This document shows positions 10,086-20,825 of a stretch of 64,000 nucleotides of DNA, piece by piece. Under the pieces are notes generated by a model. That model worked only from the letters and a program-made list of their open reading frames with translations, did no database searches and had not been told where the DNA came from. The stretch lies in NCBI RefSeq assembly GCF_002844595.1, contig NZ_PJNW01000017.1, positions 1-64,000 of the forward strand. The letters are read 5' to 3'. The stretch comes from Pleomorphomonas diazotrophica. Lineage in GTDB: Bacteria; Pseudomonadota; Alphaproteobacteria; Rhizobiales; Pleomorphomonadaceae. Numbering within the stretch: the first letter of the stretch is position 1; every line of letters starts with the position of its first letter. Both the position numbers and the translations under genes were made by a program.

Positions 10086-10157
10086 CGGACTGCCCATAAA
10101 GCGGGCAGGTGACGCCCAAGCTCAGGGCTTTCCCGGATGGCTGTTTCGCCCTTAAAT

Positions 10158-10180
10158 GCGGTCGCGCTCGACGCGACCGC
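10158..10180 (+). promoter_or_regulatory. perfect hairpin abutting the ribosome binding site of the DUF2126 gene
   Basis: Nine-base perfect inverted repeat GCGGTCGCG / CGCGACCGC with a 5-base loop (CTCGA), ending one base before the AGGGAG ribosome binding site at 10181-10186. It has no T-tract, so it is not an obvious terminator. It could influence translation initiation or protect the 5' end; this is inference. Confidence 0.5.
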
Positions 10181-10191
10181 AGGGAGAGATG

Positions 10192-13100
10192 ATGGCCGTC
10201 CTGACCAAGCTGACGCACGTCACCCGCTATGTCTATGACAAGCCGGTCGTTCTCTCTCCGCAACTGGTGCGCCTGAGGCCGGCGCCGCACAGCCGCACCG
10301 CCGTGCCGGCCTATGCGCTCAAGGTCACGCCCGAGAACCATTTCGTCAACTGGCAGCAGGACCCGCACGGCAACTGGCTGGCCCGCTTCGTCTTTCCCGA
10401 ACCGACCAGTGAGTTCTCGGTCAGCGTCGACCTGCTTGCGGAAATGGCCGTCTACAATCCCTTCGATTTCTTCATCGAAGACTATGCCGAGCACTGGCCG
10501 TTCACCTATGCGCCGGAGCTGGCCAAGGATCTCGCGCCTTTCCTCGAATGCGAGGGGGAAGGGGAGCTCTTCGAGTCCTATCTCGCAACGATCCCCCGGG
10601 ACCGCAGGCAGACGACCGATTTCGTGGTGGCGGTGAACCAGGCGCTGCAACAGCACATCGCCTATGAGATCCGGCTCGAACCGGGCGTCCAGAGCCCGGA
10701 GGAGACGCTGTCCCGCCGCGCCGGCTCCTGCCGCGACAGCGGCTGGCTGCTTGTGCAGCTCCTGCGCCGGCTCGGCCTCGCCGCCCGCTTCGTCTCCGGC
10801 TACCTCATCCAGCTCAAGCCCGACGTCAAGGCGCTCGACGGCCCCTCCGGCACCGAGGTCGACTTCACCGACCTTCACGCCTGGGCGGAGGTCTATATTC
10901 CCGGGGCCGGCTGGATCGGCCTCGACCCCACCTCCGGTCTCTTGACTGGGGAGAGCCATATCCCGCTCGCGGCCACACCGCATTACCGCTCGGCAGCACC
11001 GATCGTCGGCTCCTACAGCGCGCCGCCGGACACGAAAGCCGAATTCTTCTTCGACATGAAGATTGCTCGGATCGACGAGCGGCCGCGCGTCACCTGGCCG
11101 TTCTCGGACGAGGCCTGGGCGCGGCTCGACCGGTTGGGCGAACTGGTGGATGGCGACCTCCAGGCGGGCGACGTTCGGCTGACCATGGGCGGCGAGCCGA
11201 CGTTTGTTTCCATCGACGACTATCAGTCGGACGAGTGGAACACCGCCGCCGTCGGTCCCACCAAGCGTGGCCGCGCCGATGATCTGATCCGCCGCCTCGC
11301 CGCCCGTTTCGCGCCGGGCGGCTTCCTGCATTACGGGCAAGGCAAGTGGTATCCGGGCGAGAGCCTGCCGCGCTGGACCTTTTCCCTCTATTGGCGCAAG
11401 GACGGCAAGCCGATCTGGCGCAACCTCGACCTCGTTGCACCCGAGCAAATGCCGACGCCGGCCGATGCGGAGGCCGCCTGCGCCCTGGTGCGCGGCGTCG
11501 CCCGCCGGCTCGGCGTATCGGGCCGCTGCGCCGTTCCCGCTTATGAGGATCCGGCCCATTGGATCCTCAAGGAAGCCGAACTGCCAGATAACGTCACCGC
11601 CGAGGACAACAAGCTCGACGATCCGGAAGCGCGCGCCCGCATCGCCAGAGTGTTCGAGCGCGGCCTCGGCACGCCGAGCGCCTATGTGCTGCCGATCCAG
11701 CGCTGGCAGGGCGCCGCCGCCGGCAACTGGCTATCGGAGGTCTGGAATCTTCGGCGCGGCAAGCTCTACCTCATCCCCGGCGACTCGCCGGCCGGTTTTC
11801 GCCTGCCGCTCGCCTCGTTGCCCTGGGTACCGCCGGCCGCCTATCCCTTCCATGTCGACCGCGACCTGATGGGCGAGTTGCCGCCGCTTCCGGACCCGGA
11901 TCAACTCGCCACTGCCTATGAGCATTCGCGCGAACCGGCGGCCGATGATCCGCGCGTCGATCAGTGGATGACCGAAGGCGGCGCTGTGCGTACGGCCATG
12001 AGCGTCGAGCCCAGGGGTGGCCGGCTCTGCGTGTTCATGCCGCCGGTCGCCGGTGCCGACGACTATCTGGAGCTGCTCGCCGCTGTCGAATCCACAGCCG
12101 AGGACCTCGGCCTGCCCGTTCATATCGAAGGCTATCCGCCGCCGCATGATCCGCGCCTCAACGTCATTCGTGTGGCGCCGGATCCGGGTGTCATCGAGGT
12201 CAACATCCATCCGGCGGCAAGCTGGAAGGATTGTGTCGCCATCACCTCCGCCGTCTACGAGGAGGCGCGGCTGTCCCGCCTCGGCACCGACAAGTTCATG
12301 ATCGACGGTCGCCACACCGGCACCGGCGGCGGCAACCATGTGGTAGTCGGCGGCGAGACGCCCCACGACAGTCCGTTCCTGCGCCGGCCGGATCTTCTCA
12401 AAAGCCTCGTGCTCTACTGGCAGCGTCACCCCTCGCTGAGCTACCTGTTCTCGGGCCTGTTCATTGGGCCGACCAGTCAGGCGCCGCGCATCGACGAGGC
12501 GCGGCACGACAGCCTCTACGAGCTGGAGATCGCACTCGCCCAGGTGCCGTCACAGGGCGAGGGATCGGCTCCCTTGCCCTGGCTGGTCGACCGGTTGTTC
12601 CGCAATCTTCTGACCGACGTCACCGGAAACACCCACCGCTCGGAAATCTGCATCGACAAGCTGTTCTCGCCGGACGGCCCCACCGGCCGCCTCGGCCTCG
12701 TGGAGTTCCGCTCCTTCGAGATGCCGCCGGACGCCCGAATGTCGCTCGCCCAGCAGCTCCTGCTCAGGGCGCTGATCGCCTGGTTCTGGAACGAACCGCA
12801 GCAGGGCAGCTTCACCCGCCACGGCACGGCGCTGTTCGACCGCTTCATGCTGGAGCACTTCGTCTGGCAGGACTTCATGGAGGTGATCGCCGACCTCAAC
12901 AGGGCCGGCTATCCGATCGAGTCAGTCTGGTACGACGCCCAGCGTGAGTTCCGCTTCCCCTATTTCGGCACCGTCACCCGCCAGGGCGTGTCGCTGGAAC
13001 TGAGGGGCGCGCTGGAACCCTGGCATGTCACCGGAGAGCAGGGGGCGGTTGGCGGCACGGTGCGTTTCGTCGACAGTTCGGTGGAGCGATTGCAGGCGCG

Positions 13101-13503
13101 CGTTTCCGGCTTCGATCCGGCTCGCCATGTGCTCGCCTGCAACGGCCGGCGCGTGCCGGTGGCGGCGACCGAGCGCAACGGCAGTTATGTCGGCGGCGTC
13201 CGCTTCAAGGCCTGGCAGCCGGCCAGCGGTATTCACCCTGTACTGCCGGTCAACGCGCCGCTCACCTTCGAGATCATCGATCGCTGGTCGAAGCGCTCAC
13301 TGGGTGGCGCCACCTATTTTGTCGCGCACCCCGGAGGCCGCAACTATGAGACCTTCCCGGTCAATGCCTATGAGGCGGAGGCGCGACGTCTGGCCCGCTT
13401 CCAGGATTTCGGCCATTCGCAAGGGTTGGTGAACCTGCCGGCCGAGGAGACGCCGGGCGAGTTCCCGGTAACGCTCGACCTGCGCCGGCCGGCCGGTATC
13501 TGA
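10192..13503 (+). CDS. transglutaminase-like / DUF2126 fusion protein
   Basis: 1103-residue two-part protein. The N-terminal third is a bacterial transglutaminase-like domain: an N-terminal beta region ([20 protein letters not shown]), then the Cys-His-Asp triad in [31 protein letters not shown] and [10 protein letters not shown]. The rest is DUF2126, with [42 protein letters not shown] and a C-terminal all-beta module. ATG codons at 10189 and 10192 are both possible; the second has better spacing to AGGGAG. Published comparative genomics of amidoligases (Iyer and colleagues) places such proteins with permuted ATP-grasp and alpha-E genes as predicted peptide-bond-forming systems; the substrate is unknown. 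It heads a three-gene cluster. Confidence 0.85.
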   Translation: MAVLTKLTHVTRYVYDKPVVLSPQLVRLRPAPHSRTAVPAYALKVTPENHFVNWQQDPHGNWLARFVFPEPTSEFSVSVDLLAEMAVYNPFDFFIEDYAEHWPFTYAPELAKDLAPFLECEGEGELFESYLATIPRDRRQTTDFVVAVNQALQQHIAYEIRLEPGVQSPEETLSRRAGSCRDSGWLLVQLLRRLGLAARFVSGYLIQLKPDVKALDGPSGTEVDFTDLHAWAEVYIPGAGWIGLDPTSGLLTGESHIPLAATPHYRSAAPIVGSYSAPPDTKAEFFFDMKIARIDERPRVTWPFSDEAWARLDRLGELVDGDLQAGDVRLTMGGEPTFVSIDDYQSDEWNTAAVGPTKRGRADDLIRRLAARFAPGGFLHYGQGKWYPGESLPRWTFSLYWRKDGKPIWRNLDLVAPEQMPTPADAEAACALVRGVARRLGVSGRCAVPAYEDPAHWILKEAELPDNVTAEDNKLDDPEARARIARVFERGLGTPSAYVLPIQRWQGAAAGNWLSEVWNLRRGKLYLIPGDSPAGFRLPLASLPWVPPAAYPFHVDRDLMGELPPLPDPDQLATAYEHSREPAADDPRVDQWMTEGGAVRTAMSVEPRGGRLCVFMPPVAGADDYLELLAAVESTAEDLGLPVHIEGYPPPHDPRLNVIRVAPDPGVIEVNIHPAASWKDCVAITSAVYEEARLSRLGTDKFMIDGRHTGTGGGNHVVVGGETPHDSPFLRRPDLLKSLVLYWQRHPSLSYLFSGLFIGPTSQAPRIDEARHDSLYELEIALAQVPSQGEGSAPLPWLVDRLFRNLLTDVTGNTHRSEICIDKLFSPDGPTGRLGLVEFRSFEMPPDARMSLAQQLLLRALIAWFWNEPQQGSFTRHGTALFDRFMLEHFVWQDFMEVIADLNRAGYPIESVWYDAQREFRFPYFGTVTRQGVSLELRGALEPWHVTGEQGAVGGTVRFVDSSVERLQARVSGFDPARHVLACNGRRVPVAATERNGSYVGGVRFKAWQPASGIHPVLPVNAPLTFEIIDRWSKRSLGGATYFVAHPGGRNYETFPVNAYEAEARRLARFQDFGHSQGLVNLPAEETPGEFPVTLDLRRPAGI

Positions 13504-13592
13504 ACAGACGCCGACCGGCGGCCATCTTGGCGATGCCGCGCCGGTCTGCTTAACTTGGGGCGGTGATGCCCGTCCCTCATGCCGGAAAGCCG

Positions 13593-16097
13593 ATGAGCCA
13601 GCTCCAGTCCGATCCGCCTCCTGCCGGACAGAAAGCCGGGTATGGTTTGCTGACGCGCGGTTATAAGCCGCTTGCCGGCACCTATGACGAGATGATGGCG
13701 CCGGACGGCACGTTGCGCGGCCCCTGGTCCGCGTTTTTGCAGCGCCTTGCCGCACTGGGCGAGGAGGGCGTGCGCGAAGCCTTCGCCGGCGCCGAACAGC
13801 AGCTCAAGAACTCCGGTGTCTTCTTTCGCGTCTATGACGATCCGGCCGGCGCCGAACGGCCGTGGCCGCTGACGCCGGTGCCGCTTCTGATCTCCTCGTC
13901 GGAATGGGCGGCGCTGTCGGCTGGCGTCGTCCAGCGGGCGCGTCTCGCCGAGGCGCTGCTTGCCGATGTCTACGGTTCGGGGCGGCTTGCCCGCGACGGG
14001 GTGCTGCCGGCGGCCGCCATTGCCGGCAGCCCGGATTTCCTGCGGCCACTGGTCGGCGTTACCCCTAAGGGCGGCCGTTTTCTGCGCTTCTTCGCGGTCG
14101 ACCTCGGTCGCGGCCCGGATGGCCGCTGGTGGGTGCTCTCCGACCGTGCCCAGGCGCCGTCGGGTGCCGGTTATGCGCTGGAAAACCGCCTGGCGGTAAC
14201 GCGGGCGCTGCCGGAAGTGGCACGCGGCCTCAACGTCGAGCGTCTCGCTTCGTTCTTCCAAGCTTTCCGCGATGACCTCGCCGCCCTCAACGCCGGCGCC
14301 GAGGCACGCGTGGGGTTGCTCACCCCCGGGCGCCTCAACGAGACCTATTTCGAGCACGCCTATCTCGCTCGCTACCTTGGCTTCCTGCTGGTGGAAGGCG
14401 GCGATCTGACGGTGCGGGACGATGCGGTTTATGTCCGCACCGTTTCCGGCCTCAAGCGCATCGACGCGCTGTGGCGGCGCCTCGACGGTGACTTTGCCGA
14501 CCCCCTGGAGCTCCGCACCGCCTCGGCGCTTGGCGTGCCGGGCCTTGTGCAAGCCATCAGAGCGGGGCGCGTCGACGTCACCAATGCGCTCGGCTCCGGC
14601 CTTGCCGAATCGCGGGCGCTGATGGGCTTCATGCCGGCGCTCTGCCGGCATCTCCTCGGCGAGGAGCTGACGCTGCCCAACCTTGCCACCTGGTGGTGCG
14701 GACAGGAGGCGGAGCGGCGGATGGTGCTCGACGGTTTCGACCGCATGGCGATCGCTTCGGCCTTCTCGGGCCCGCTGCCGGGGCTGCCCTTCTGGAGCAA
14801 GCTCGGCGCGGCGATGAACAAGAGCGAGCGGCAGACGGTTAGGACCTTGATCGAAACGCGCGGCCTCGACGTGGTCGGCCAGGAAAATGTCGGCCTCTCC
14901 ACCATGCCGGTGTGGGACGGCAGTCGCCTCGTGCCCAAACCCTTCGTGTTGCGCCTCTTCGTGGCGGCGGTCGGTGACCAGGATTGGGTGGTAATGCCCG
15001 GCGGCTTCTGTCGCATCTCCGGGTCGAGCGACGCCCGTCTCGTGTCCATGCAGCAAGGCGCCGAGACGGCCGATGTCTGGGTGCTGTCCAACGCGCCGGT
15101 CAGAGAGGTTTCGCTGCTGCCGCAGCCGGACCGTGCCTCCATCCGCCGGTCCACCGGCACGCTGCCGTCGCGCTCGGCCGACAATCTCTATTGGCTGGCC
15201 CGCTATCTCGAACGGGCGGAAGGCACGCTGCGTCTCCTGAGGGCGCTGATCAACCGCTTGGTGGAGGCTGGCGGCGATGCCGAGCAGCCGATTATCAGGG
15301 CGCTCATCGACCATCTGCGGTTCATCGGCGCCATCGACCTCGATCGCCAGGGAACGCCGGCCGAACTCGTTGCCGCCGCCCTCGGCGACCCTGCCTCGCC
15401 CTCCGGGCTGCCGGCACTGACCGGCGCGGCGCGCGCCGCTGGCTCGGCCATCCGCGACCGTCTGGCACCGGACGCCTTCCGGGCGGTGACGGAAATCGCC
15501 GTCCTGTTCGAGAGCTTCGGTCGGCGCCGCCTCACGCCCGGCCAGATGCTTGACGAGGTCAATCACGGTCTCCGCCGCATCGCCGCCTTCGCCGGGCTCG
15601 CCGCCGAAAACATGAACCGCGCCATGGGCTGGCGCTTCCTCGATCTCGGCCGCCGTATCGAGCGGGCGCTGGCGACCGCAGCCATTGTCCGCCGCTTTGC
15701 GCTGGACATGACCTCAACCGAGGGGCTCGACCTTGCCCTTGAGGCGGGCGACAGCCAGATCACCTATCGCTGGCGCTACGTCATGCGGCCGGCCCCACTG
15801 CCGGTCATCGACCTCCTGATGCTCGATGACGCCAACCCGCGCTCCGTCGCCTTCCAGATGGCGCGCATCGTCGAGCACCTTGAGGCGCTGCCGGCCACCC
15901 GCCTCGACGGCCGACCTGTGGACCTCCTGCGCCTTGCCCGCAAGCTCGACGCGCGTCTCGCCAACAGCGCTGCCGAGAAGATCGAGGCGCGGGACATCGA
16001 CAAGATCACCGGCCGGCTGTTGCGGCTGTCCGGCCTCGTCAGCGATCGCTTCTTCACCCAGCGCCCCAGTGAGGCGCGGCCGGAGGAGCTCGAATGA
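13593..16097 (+). CDS. circularly permuted ATP-grasp / alpha-E domain fusion
   Basis: 834-residue fusion of a circularly permuted ATP-grasp ligase (about residues 1-480) and an alpha-helical alpha-E domain (about 510-830). The ligase part shows LAGTYDEMMAPDGTLRGPW, ALENRLAVTRALPEVARGL and the late GGFCRISGSSDARLVSMQQG. The alpha-E part starts SADNLYWLARYLERAEGTLR and includes NMNRAMGWRFLDLGRRIERAL. Such proteins are predicted to form amide bonds on an amino acid or peptide; many genomes encode the two halves as separate genes. The start is ambiguous: ATG 13593 (MSQLQSDPPP) or ATG 13566. The stop overlaps the next ATG by four bases, so the genes are coupled. Confidence 0.85.
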   Translation: MSQLQSDPPPAGQKAGYGLLTRGYKPLAGTYDEMMAPDGTLRGPWSAFLQRLAALGEEGVREAFAGAEQQLKNSGVFFRVYDDPAGAERPWPLTPVPLLISSSEWAALSAGVVQRARLAEALLADVYGSGRLARDGVLPAAAIAGSPDFLRPLVGVTPKGGRFLRFFAVDLGRGPDGRWWVLSDRAQAPSGAGYALENRLAVTRALPEVARGLNVERLASFFQAFRDDLAALNAGAEARVGLLTPGRLNETYFEHAYLARYLGFLLVEGGDLTVRDDAVYVRTVSGLKRIDALWRRLDGDFADPLELRTASALGVPGLVQAIRAGRVDVTNALGSGLAESRALMGFMPALCRHLLGEELTLPNLATWWCGQEAERRMVLDGFDRMAIASAFSGPLPGLPFWSKLGAAMNKSERQTVRTLIETRGLDVVGQENVGLSTMPVWDGSRLVPKPFVLRLFVAAVGDQDWVVMPGGFCRISGSSDARLVSMQQGAETADVWVLSNAPVREVSLLPQPDRASIRRSTGTLPSRSADNLYWLARYLERAEGTLRLLRALINRLVEAGGDAEQPIIRALIDHLRFIGAIDLDRQGTPAELVAAALGDPASPSGLPALTGAARAAGSAIRDRLAPDAFRAVTEIAVLFESFGRRRLTPGQMLDEVNHGLRRIAAFAGLAAENMNRAMGWRFLDLGRRIERALATAAIVRRFALDMTSTEGLDLALEAGDSQITYRWRYVMRPAPLPVIDLLMLDDANPRSVAFQMARIVEHLEALPATRLDGRPVDLLRLARKLDARLANSAAEKIEARDIDKITGRLLRLSGLVSDRFFTQRPSEARPEELE

Positions 16098-17008
16098 TCT
16101 ACGAACTCAGTCAGGAAACGCGCTACGCCTACACGGCGGCGGTTCCCTATTCGAGCCACGTTGCCCGTCTCTTGCCTGTGGACCGCAAGGGACAGACGGT
16201 GCGGCGAGCGACGCTTTCCATTACGCCGGCACCGGCCGAACGACGCGAGACCATCGACTTCTTCGGCAATCGCATCTGCCATTTCGCCTTGGACCGGCCG
16301 CATGACCAGCTGATCGTCCGTCTTGGCGCAGAAGTGGAAGTGGCGCCGGCCGAGCCTTATCTCGCCGCGCTGACGCCGCCCGCCGAGGAGGTGCAAGCGC
16401 TGGCGGCCGCGAGCGGCGATCCCGGTGCCGACTCGCCCGTGCATGGCCTGTTCCCCTCGCCGTCGGTGCCGCTCGATCCGGCCATCACCCGCTATGCCGC
16501 GCTGTCCTTTCCGGCGCGACGGCCGGTGCTGGAAGGGGCGATCGAGCTCATGACGCGGATCAAGGGCGACTTTGCCTATGTGCTGGGCGCCACCGATGCC
16601 GACACCAGTCCTTCCGACGCTTTCGTGGCGAAGAAGGGGGTCTGCCAGGACTTCGCCCATGTGATGATCGCCGGCCTGCGCGGCCTGGCGCTGCCGGCCC
16701 GCTACGTTTCCGGCTATCTCCGCACCGAGCCGCCGCCCGGCCAGCCGCGGCTCGAAGGTGCCGACGCCACCCATGCCTGGGTCGAGGTATGGTGTGGCGG
16801 CGAGACCGGCTGGGTGGGGCTCGACCCGACCAACGGCATCGTAGCCGGCGAGGATCACTTGGTGCTCGCCATCGGCCGCGACTATTCCGACGTGTCGCCG
16901 CTCGACGGCGTCATCGTCGCCTCCGGAGCCCACAGCCTGACGGTGGCGGTGGATGTCATTCCCTTGATCGGGGCGTCCGGAAACCGGCCCCTTCGCGTGG
17001 TGGAGTGA
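16094..17008 (+). CDS. transglutaminase family protein
   Basis: 304-residue protein with a Bact_transglu_N-type beta domain (MIYELSQETRYAYTAAVPYS) followed by a papain-like transglutaminase core. The triad is visible as KKGVCQDFAHVMIAG (Cys), DATHAWVEVWCG (His) and GWVGLDPTNG (Asp). No signal peptide. It is the last gene of the three-gene ligase set, starting inside the end of the ATP-grasp/alpha-E gene (ATGA overlap). By family knowledge it is a predicted amidase or peptidase acting on the product of the ligases. Ends three bases from the convergent hutG. Confidence 0.85.
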   Translation: MIYELSQETRYAYTAAVPYSSHVARLLPVDRKGQTVRRATLSITPAPAERRETIDFFGNRICHFALDRPHDQLIVRLGAEVEVAPAEPYLAALTPPAEEVQALAAASGDPGADSPVHGLFPSPSVPLDPAITRYAALSFPARRPVLEGAIELMTRIKGDFAYVLGATDADTSPSDAFVAKKGVCQDFAHVMIAGLRGLALPARYVSGYLRTEPPPGQPRLEGADATHAWVEVWCGGETGWVGLDPTNGIVAGEDHLVLAIGRDYSDVSPLDGVIVASGAHSLTVAVDVIPLIGASGNRPLRVVE

Positions 17009-17011
17009 TCC

Positions 17012-17833
17012 TCACCCTCTCGCGAAGGCGAGGCAGGCGGCGAGTACGGCTCGCAGCGTCAGCCGCGTCGGTCCGGCGAACACCGGGTCAAAGGCGACAG
17101 GCCAGTTCGCCTCGCTGACCGGCCCAAGGCTCTCGCGGATATAGCCACGGCAGGCAAGTTCCATCTGCAGCGCGTAAACCCCCGTCTCCGGCTGGCCGTA
17201 ATGGCGGGTGATGTAGCCACCCTTGAAACGACCGTCGACCACATGGCTGCGACCAGAGCCGGCAAGGATGTCGGATAGGCGCTTTATCAGGTCCGAAGCG
17301 GCCGAGGCGCCGCTGTTGGTCCCAAGATTGAACACGGGAAGTTTGCCGGCAAACAATCTGGGAATGGCGGAACGGATGGAGTGGCAATCATAGACGACCA
17401 CCCGTTCGTTGATGTTGCATAGCCGGCTAATTTCCGCGGTCAAGGCCTCATGATAGGGACGATAGTAGACGTCGGTGCGCGCCTCGATTTCGTCGGCATC
17501 GGGTTCAAGGCTTGGGCGATAGAGCGGTTCACCATCGAAGGTTTCGACCGGGCAAAGACCCGTGGTGGCCTGTCCCGGATAGAGCGAGACGCCCGAGGGG
17601 TCGCGATTGAGGTCGATGACCGTGCGCGACCAGTGAGCGCGGACGATGGTGGCGTCCATCTCGCTTGCGAAGTCGTAGAGCTGGTCGATCCACCAGTCGG
17701 CGTCTTTTCTCGCCAGCCAGGGCGATACGAGCCGCTTCTCGATGTCCTCGGGAATCGCCGTGCCGACATGCGGCAGCGAGAGAAGGAGCGGCGCCTGGCC
17801 GCGTCGGATGACCGGGTTCGTCGCCTCGCTCAT
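17012..17833 (-). CDS. hutG: N-formylglutamate amidohydrolase
   Basis: 273-residue enzyme hydrolysing N-formyl-L-glutamate to glutamate and formate, the last step of the five-step histidine degradation route. Family features include [48 protein letters not shown] and [16 protein letters not shown] with likely metal-binding His and Asp residues. The start overlaps the hutH stop by four bases. The last gene of the hutIHG operon; hutU and hutF are not in the window, and the formate produced could feed formate metabolism. Confidence 0.92.
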   Translation of the reverse strand: MSEATNPVIRRGQAPLLLSLPHVGTAIPEDIEKRLVSPWLARKDADWWIDQLYDFASEMDATIVRAHWSRTVIDLNRDPSGVSLYPGQATTGLCPVETFDGEPLYRPSLEPDADEIEARTDVYYRPYHEALTAEISRLCNINERVVVYDCHSIRSAIPRLFAGKLPVFNLGTNSGASAASDLIKRLSDILAGSGRSHVVDGRFKGGYITRHYGQPETGVYALQMELACRGYIRESLGPVSEANWPVAFDPVFAGPTRLTLRAVLAACLAFARG

Positions 17834-19380
17834 TCTTGCACCAGGGTCGGCAGGAGGTCGTTACCAAGGGCGGCGATGAGCCGACCGGAGGTGACGAGGC
17901 GGGTGGCCGCCTCCATGTCCGGTGCGAAATGTCGGTCATCGGCCAGCGCTGGCACGTCGGCGCGCAGCAGGTCGATGGCTGCGGTGAGCGGCGTCGATGT
18001 GCCGAGCGGAGCATGAAAGCCGATGCCCTGGGCGGCGGCGAGATACTCGATGCCGATGACGTTGGCGGCATTCTTTGCCATGGCGAGGAGGCGGCGGGCG
18101 CCGTGGGCGGCCATGGAGACGTGATCTTCCTGGTTGGCCGACGTCGGGATGGAGTCGACCGAGGCCGGATGGGCCATCTGCTTGTTTTCGGAAACAAGCG
18201 CCGCTGCCGTCACCTGCGGGATCATGAAGCCCGAGTTGAGGCCGGGTTTGGGCGTCAGGAAGGCCGGCAGGCCGGAGAGAGCCGGGTCGACCAGCATGGC
18301 GATGCGCCGCTCGGCGATCGAGCCGATCTCGCAGATGGCGAGGGCGATGATGTCAGCGGCAAAGGCCACCGGTTCGGCGTGGAAGTTGCCGCCTGAGATC
18401 ACTTCGCCGGTGTCGGTGAACACCAGCGGGTTGTCGGAGACGCCGTTGGCCTCATCACTCAGCGTGGTGGCCGCTTGCCTGAGCAGGTCGAGGCTGGCGC
18501 CCATTACCTGGGGCTGGCAACGCAGGCAGTAGGGATCCTGGACGCGGCCATGATCATCGAGATGCGAGGCGCGGATGGCCGAGCCCGACAAGAGAGCGCG
18601 CAGGCTGGCGGCGACGTCGATCTGGCCCTTGTGGCGGCGCAGGAGGTGAATGCGCGGATCGAAGGGCCCGTCGGAGCCCTTGGCGGCATCGACCGACAGT
18701 GCGCCTGTAACCAGTGCCGCCTGGAACACGCGCTCGGTCTCGAACAGGCCGGCCAGTGCCAGCGCCGTCGACACCTGCGTACCGTTGAGAAGCGCTAATC
18801 CCTCCTTGGGACCAAGCACGAGCGGCTTGAGACCGTTTGCTTCCAGCGCGGCAGCGGCATCGACCGGCCGTCCCTCGACGAACATCTGGCCGACGCCCAT
18901 CAGTGCGGCGGTCATATGGGCGAGCGGAGCGAGATCACCGGAGGCGCCGACCGAACCCTGACCGGGGATGACAGGGATGAGGCTGCGTTCAAGGCATGTG
19001 CCGAGATGTTCGAGCGTTTCCCAGCGCACGCCGGACGCACCCTGGGCGAGGCTCGCCAGCTTCAGCGCCATGATCAGCCTGATGACGGCGATCGGCAGTG
19101 GTTCGCCGACGCCGGCGGCGTGCGACAGCACGATGTTGCGCTGGAGCGTTTCGAGGTCGGCGGCATCGATGCGCACCGAGGCGAGCTTGCCGAAGCCGGT
19201 GTTGACGCCATAGACCGGGTCGCCCTTGCCAATGATCGCTTCGATGGCGGCGGCGGCCTTGTCGACCGGGCCGCGTGCGGCGGCGTCGATGGTGGCGCCA
19301 TCGCCGAAGTAGATGGCGCGCCAGACCGACAGCGGCACCTCGCCGGGCACGAGGCGGTGGAGGATCGGGGTGTCTTTCAT
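17830..19380 (-). CDS. hutH: histidine ammonia-lyase
   Basis: 516-residue cytoplasmic enzyme removing ammonia from L-histidine to give trans-urocanate. The Ala-Ser-Gly triad that cyclises to the MIO prosthetic group is seen in [16 protein letters not shown]. Other family motifs are [12 protein letters not shown] near residue 60, [22 protein letters not shown] and the C-terminal [18 protein letters not shown]. Overlaps hutI upstream and hutG downstream by four bases each, typical of a tightly coupled hut operon. Confidence 0.97.
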   Translation of the reverse strand: MKDTPILHRLVPGEVPLSVWRAIYFGDGATIDAAARGPVDKAAAAIEAIIGKGDPVYGVNTGFGKLASVRIDAADLETLQRNIVLSHAAGVGEPLPIAVIRLIMALKLASLAQGASGVRWETLEHLGTCLERSLIPVIPGQGSVGASGDLAPLAHMTAALMGVGQMFVEGRPVDAAAALEANGLKPLVLGPKEGLALLNGTQVSTALALAGLFETERVFQAALVTGALSVDAAKGSDGPFDPRIHLLRRHKGQIDVAASLRALLSGSAIRASHLDDHGRVQDPYCLRCQPQVMGASLDLLRQAATTLSDEANGVSDNPLVFTDTGEVISGGNFHAEPVAFAADIIALAICEIGSIAERRIAMLVDPALSGLPAFLTPKPGLNSGFMIPQVTAAALVSENKQMAHPASVDSIPTSANQEDHVSMAAHGARRLLAMAKNAANVIGIEYLAAAQGIGFHAPLGTSTPLTAAIDLLRADVPALADDRHFAPDMEAATRLVTSGRLIAALGNDLLPTLVQE

Positions 19381-20579
19381 TCACCTCTCCAATAGCGGGC
19401 GGCGAGCGGGTTGAATCCCATGCGGTAGACGAGTTCGGCAGGGCGATCGACGTCCCAGACGGCGAGGTCGCACCATTTGCCTCTTTCGATCGACCCGGTC
19501 TCCCCGGCAAGGCCGAGGGCGGCGGCGGCGTGGATGGTCATGCCGGCAAGGCATTCGGTGACCGTCAGCCGGAACAGGGTCGCCGCCATGTTCATGACGA
19601 GAAGCGGCGAGGTCAGTGGAGATGTGCCGGGATTGCAGTCGGTGGCGATGGCGATGCGGGTGCCATGCTGGCGGAACAGGTCGACCGGCGGCAGCTTGGT
19701 CTCGCGGATGAAATAGAAGGCGCCGGGCAGCAGCACGGCGACGGTGCCGGCGGCGGCCATGGAGGCGGCTCCAGCCTCGTCGGTGTGTTCGAGATGGTCG
19801 GCCGACAGCGCGCCGTGGCGGGCGGCAAGAGCCGCGCCGCCGAGGTTGGACAGTTGATCGGCGTGGAGCCGCACCTTGAGACCGAGGCGCCGGGCGGCGG
19901 AGAAAAGGTCGTCCACCTCCTCCGGCGAGAAGGCGATTGTCTCGCAGAAGGCGTCGACGCAATCGGCTACCCCCTCGGCGGCAATGGCGGGCAGCATCTT
20001 GTCGCGGAGAAGCGCCAGATAGCCGGCGCGGTCGCCCTTGAACTCGGGCGGCAGGGCATGGGCGCCGAGGAAGCTGGTGCTTACCGTCACCTTCCGTTCG
20101 CCGGCGAGGCGGCGGGCGGCGCGCAACTGGGCGCGCTCGCTGTCGAGATCGAGGCCGTAGCCGGACTTCACCTCGACGGTGGTGACGCCCTCGGCAATCA
20201 GGTGGTCGAGGCGGGGCAGGGCGCTGGCCACGAGGCCGTCCTCGCCGGCGACCCGGGTGGCGGTGACGGTCGAGACGATGCCGCCGCCGGCTCGGGCGAT
20301 TTCCTCGTAGCTGGCGCCGGCCAGGCGCAGCTCGAACTCGTGGGCACGATTGCCGCCGTGGACGAGGTGGGTATGGCAGTCGATGAGCCCCGGCGTCACC
20401 AGCCGCCCCCCGAGATCGACGACCTCGCCGTCGGGCGGGATTGCCGGCGCGCCGGTCTCGGCGCCGGCATAGACGACGCGGCCGTTGGTGGAGATGATCG
20501 CCGCCCGCTCCACCGGCGTGATGTCGAGGGGATCGGCCATCGTGACGAGGCGGGCGTTGCGGAACAGGCGGGTGGCCAT
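19377..20579 (-). CDS. hutI: imidazolonepropionase
   Basis: 400-residue amidohydrolase-superfamily zinc enzyme converting imidazolone-5-propionate to N-formimino-L-glutamate. Metal-binding residues are in [20 protein letters not shown]; further motifs are [29 protein letters not shown] and [10 protein letters not shown]. The ATG at 20579 ([14 protein letters not shown]) was preferred to an in-frame ATG 21 codons upstream because that extension would run over the HutC-like operator at 20610-20619. First gene of the hutIHG operon. Confidence 0.95.
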   Translation of the reverse strand: MATRLFRNARLVTMADPLDITPVERAAIISTNGRVVYAGAETGAPAIPPDGEVVDLGGRLVTPGLIDCHTHLVHGGNRAHEFELRLAGASYEEIARAGGGIVSTVTATRVAGEDGLVASALPRLDHLIAEGVTTVEVKSGYGLDLDSERAQLRAARRLAGERKVTVSTSFLGAHALPPEFKGDRAGYLALLRDKMLPAIAAEGVADCVDAFCETIAFSPEEVDDLFSAARRLGLKVRLHADQLSNLGGAALAARHGALSADHLEHTDEAGAASMAAAGTVAVLLPGAFYFIRETKLPPVDLFRQHGTRIAIATDCNPGTSPLTSPLLVMNMAATLFRLTVTECLAGMTIHAAAALGLAGETGSIERGKWCDLAVWDVDRPAELVYRMGFNPLAARYWRGE

Positions 20580-20609
20580 CGCGATACCTGATGTGGGTGT
20601 TGGTTTATA

Positions 20610-20619
20610 TGTATAGACA
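20610..20619. promoter_or_regulatory. candidate HutC (GntR family) operator
   Basis: TGTATAGACA matches the core of the HutC-subfamily GntR consensus (GT-n-TA-n-AC). It lies in a locally AT-rich patch 31 bases upstream of the hutI start, where a repressor would block the hutIHG promoter. In other proteobacteria HutC is released by urocanate. No hutC gene is in the window, so the regulator is inferred. Confidence 0.55.
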
Positions 20620-20825
20620 ACCTCGATCCCGATGCAAGCCATTCGCAGGCCAGGGCCTGCTTGCGGGCGACAGTCGGCTTGCGCAAGACAGCTCGGCAGA
20701 ATCCGAATGGGCCATCGAATTTCGGCATTACGTCTCTGGACATCATAGCCTGGAAATGATGCATTGCCCGCCGCCGGTCGCTCTCTAGCAGCGTCGGCGC
20801 GTCCCCTTGTTGACCGGAGCCTCAG

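Noticed and set aside
13368-15566. Long minus-strand frame opposite the ATP-grasp/alpha-E gene
   Set aside because: Low-complexity Arg/Glu/Gly-rich translation with no family motif; the plus strand carries the conserved protein.
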